Source of the DNA: Catellatospora vulcania
Lineage (GTDB): Bacteria > Actinomycetota > Actinomycetes > Mycobacteriales > Micromonosporaceae
Reading direction: 5' to 3'
DNA: 64,000 nt
NCBI RefSeq assembly: GCF_009720385.1
Contig: NZ_ML769302.1
Location: forward strand, 186,001-250,000
Each line of letters starts with the position of its first letter. Within the stretch, counting starts at the first letter, position 1. The notes under the pieces are model-generated. The model did no database searches. It was not told the DNA's origin and saw only the letters and a program-made list of their open reading frames with translations. The position numbers were made by a program, and so were the translations under genes. This document shows positions 62,160 through 64,000 of this stretch, piece by piece.

Positions 62160-63209
62160 TCAGGCGTCGAAATCGAGCACCAGCTCTTCGCTCGTCGGGC
62201 TGGACTGGCAGGTCAGCACGTATCCGGCAGCCAGCTCGTCGGGCTCCAGCGCCCAGTTCGCGGCCATCTGCACCGCGCCCGAGACGACCTTCGCGCGGCA
62301 GGTCGAGCACACCCCGCCCTTGCACGCGTACGGCAGCTCGCCGCGGTGGCGCAGCGCCGCGTCCAGCACCCGCTCGGACCGGTCCATGGTGAAGTCGGTC
62401 GACCGCCCGTCCAGGACGATGGATACCTCCACGTCCCCGCCCGCGACGTCGACGACGACCGGCGGCGCCTCCTCGGCGTGGAACAGCTCGACGTGCACCT
62501 TGCCGGTCGCGTCCACCGCCGCCAGCGCCTCGCGCGCCCCACGCACCACGCCCAGCGGCCCGCACAGGAACCACTCCTGCACCCCGGCCAGGTCGAACTC
62601 CTTGAGCAGCATGGTCACCCGGTCGGCGTCCAGCCGGCCCGACAACAGCTCGCTCGGTTGCATCTCCCGCGACAGCACGTGCACCAGCTGCAGCCGCCCG
62701 GGGAAGCGGTCCTTCAGGTCGGCCAGCGCGTCGGCGAACATCACCTCGGCGGCGCTGCGGTTGCCGCAGACCACCGCGAACGTGCTGCCCGGCTCGGTCT
62801 CCAACGCCGACGACACCAGCGACAGCACCGGCGTGATCCCGGACCCCGCCACGATCGCGCCGTACCGGCGGGAGCGGGCCGGGTCCAGCTCGGTGGTGAA
62901 CCGGCCCAGCGGTGGCAGCACCGGCAGCGTCTCGCCCGCCGCGAGCCCCTGCGCCCGGGTGGAGAAGACCCCGCCCGGCACCCGCTTCACGCCGATCGTC
63001 AGCGTGCCCCGCTCGCGCAGCTGCGCCGGGGTCGAGCAGATGGAGTACGAACGGCGCAGCTCGCCGTCCAGCCGTACCGTGACGTGCTGTCCCGGCCGGA
63101 ACGCGAAGGCCTGCCGCAGCTCGGCGGGGACCGCGAAGGTCAGCGCCACCGCGGACGGGGTCAGCGGCTCGACCGCGGTCACGGTCAGCTCGTGGAAGGT
63201 CGTGCTCAC
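62160..63209 (-). CDS. paaE: Phenylacetyl-CoA epoxidase reductase subunit PaaE
   Basis: This 349-residue NADPH:acceptor reductase feeds electrons to the PaaABC(D) epoxidase that opens phenylacetyl-CoA degradation. The FAD/NAD(P)-binding half comes first (RRSYSICSTP near residue 52, GSGITPVLSLV near 121), then a plant-type 2Fe-2S domain with YACKGGVCSTCRAKV near 293-307 and the last ligand in LTCQSSP near 335. It is the last gene of the paa group seen here, 10 bases after the paaD stop. Confidence 0.94.
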   Translation of the reverse strand: MSTTFHELTVTAVEPLTPSAVALTFAVPAELRQAFAFRPGQHVTVRLDGELRRSYSICSTPAQLRERGTLTIGVKRVPGGVFSTRAQGLAAGETLPVLPPLGRFTTELDPARSRRYGAIVAGSGITPVLSLVSSALETEPGSTFAVVCGNRSAAEVMFADALADLKDRFPGRLQLVHVLSREMQPSELLSGRLDADRVTMLLKEFDLAGVQEWFLCGPLGVVRGAREALAAVDATGKVHVELFHAEEAPPVVVDVAGGDVEVSIVLDGRSTDFTMDRSERVLDAALRHRGELPYACKGGVCSTCRAKVVSGAVQMAANWALEPDELAAGYVLTCQSSPTSEELVLDFDA

Positions 63210-63219
63210 AGCGGCGTGC

Positions 63220-63693
63220 TCACAGTTTCTTGATGGCGTTGAAGGGTTCCAGGCAGGAGCGGCAGCTCCACAGGCTCTGGCACGGCGTCGAGGCGTACCG
63301 GCTGATCTGCAGCACCGGCGTGGGCTGCCCGCCGTGCGCGTGCGCGCAGCGCGGGCAGGCCGGCGTGCCGGACGCCCCCGGCGCGGCGATGCCGGTGCGC
63401 TCCAGCGCCGCCCAGCCCGACTCGGTGATCATGTCGGTGGACCAGGCCGGGCTGAGCACAGTCCTGACCTCGACGTCGGCGTACCCGGCGCTGCGCAGCG
63501 CGGACCGGATGTCGTCGCGGATGGCGTCCATCGCGGGGCAGCCGGAGTACGTCGGCGTGATCGTCACGACCACCCTGCCGTCCTCCGCCGTCTCGGCCCC
63601 GCGCACGATGCCCAGCTCGCCGATCGTCACCACGCGCAACTCCGGATCGGGCACCGCGCCTGCGATCAGGGCGATCTCCGTCTGCGCCGTCAT
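63220..63693 (-). CDS. paaD: Phenylacetate-CoA epoxidase accessory protein PaaD
   Basis: This 157-residue protein has an N-terminal DUF59/MIP18-type domain (PDPELRVVTIGELGIV near residue 16 and TYSGCPAMDAI near 49-59) and a C-terminal zinc-ribbon-like part with CPRC near 117 and CQSLWSCRSC near 140-149. It is thought to help assemble iron centres of the epoxidase. ATG 63693 is preferred for its AAGGAGGG site; a GTG at 63744 overlapping the paaC stop as GTGA is an alternative. Confidence 0.92.
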   Translation of the reverse strand: MTAQTEIALIAGAVPDPELRVVTIGELGIVRGAETAEDGRVVVTITPTYSGCPAMDAIRDDIRSALRSAGYADVEVRTVLSPAWSTDMITESGWAALERTGIAAPGASGTPACPRCAHAHGGQPTPVLQISRYASTPCQSLWSCRSCLEPFNAIKKL

Positions 63694-63740
63694 CACGCCC
63701 TCCTTCCGGTCGCCTCGCGCCGCCGTCCCGACGGCCGTGC

Positions 63741-64000
63741 TCACCACTGCGCCCCGGGGTGTGCCCGGTGCAGCGACTGCATCTCGGACAGCAGGAAGCT
63801 CAGGTGCTCGGTGTGCCGGCCGATGCGGCCGCCGTCGGGCCGCCAGCGGTCGGCGGGGCGGGTCAGCCCGGCCTCGGCCAGCACCGGTTCGACGATGGCC
63901 AGCCAGCGGTCGCGGATGCCCTCGGTCAGCTCGTGGCCGTACGGCCAGAGCCCGTCGAGGGCCTGCTGCACCCGGCGGTGCGACTCCTCGGTGCCGCCGC
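63741..64000 (-). CDS. paaC: Phenylacetyl-CoA epoxidase subunit PaaC (3' end only)
   Basis: This frame runs off the right edge, and about 86 C-terminal residues are visible. Strings TEESHRR-VQQALDGLWPYGHEL and GRIGRHTEHLSFLLSEMQSLHRAHPGAQW-type text (shown in parts) are the PaaC C-terminus. PaaC is the non-catalytic partner of PaaA in the epoxidase. The order paaC-paaD-paaE is the standard one, so paaA and paaB are expected just beyond the window. Confidence 0.9.
   Translation of the reverse strand, partial: GGTEESHRRVQQALDGLWPYGHELTEGIRDRWLAIVEPVLAEAGLTRPADRWRPDGGRIGRHTEHLSFLLSEMQSLHRAHPGAQW

Overview
The window is chromosomal DNA from a very GC-rich Gram-positive actinobacterium, most plausibly a member of the Micromonosporaceae. 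That placement is inferred from gene content, gene order, GTG/TTG starts and leaderless promoters; no rRNA or tRNA gene was seen to anchor it. Gene families include a Tad-type secretion ATPase beside ssd and a 6C RNA, ESX (type VII) secretion parts, futalosine-pathway menaquinone synthesis, a 14-gene complex I operon and sortase-anchored surface proteins.

Layout. 1-2.3 kb: CpaF/TadA ATPase (runs off the left edge), the CpaE/TadZ-like Ssd protein and, in the gap after it, a 6C small RNA on the minus strand. 2.5-6.5 kb: HAD phosphatase, a Fic-like protein with a degenerate active site, and acetyl-CoA synthetase. 6.5-10.9 kb: an accessory block in which a TrmB/LuxR-type regulator plus a six-cysteine secreted protein occurs twice, with a third, deleted copy between them; all three copies keep the same palindrome at the same distance from a -10 box. 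10.9-21.3 kb: two near-identical secreted M6 (immune inhibitor A type) metalloproteases with matching leader structures, a secreted vanadium-haloperoxidase/PAP2-family protein, and a third, divergent M6 protease.

21.4-25.3 kb: C45 acyltransferase-like hydrolase, NhaA antiporter and an alpha/beta-hydrolase-fold protein without an obvious nucleophile. 24.9-34.2 kb: an ESX-related cluster with mycosin, two WXG100 proteins, EccB and EccE, together with a large SseB-domain protein and its overlapping small partner, and a sulfotransferase. EccC and EccD are not in the window. 34.3-39.1 kb: holin-like membrane protein, RarD transporter, Tat-exported PhoX phosphatase with a PHO-box-like site, and an IclR regulator.

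39.3-62.1 kb: the respiratory block. A polyprenyl synthetase (quinone side chain), nuoA-N, a geranylgeranyl-reductase-family flavoprotein, menaquinone methyltransferase MenG and the radical SAM enzyme MqnC together make and use menaquinone. Two Ser/Pro-stalk surface proteins and several intergenic repeats lie among them. 62.2 kb to the right edge: paaE, paaD and the end of paaC of the phenylacetyl-CoA epoxidase operon.

The least explained parts are the duplicated regulator/secreted-protein modules (6.7-10.9 kb), the covarying leader hairpin and GTGAAG sites before the tandem proteases, the SseB-domain protein with its small partner beside the ESX genes, and several long intergenic palindromes.
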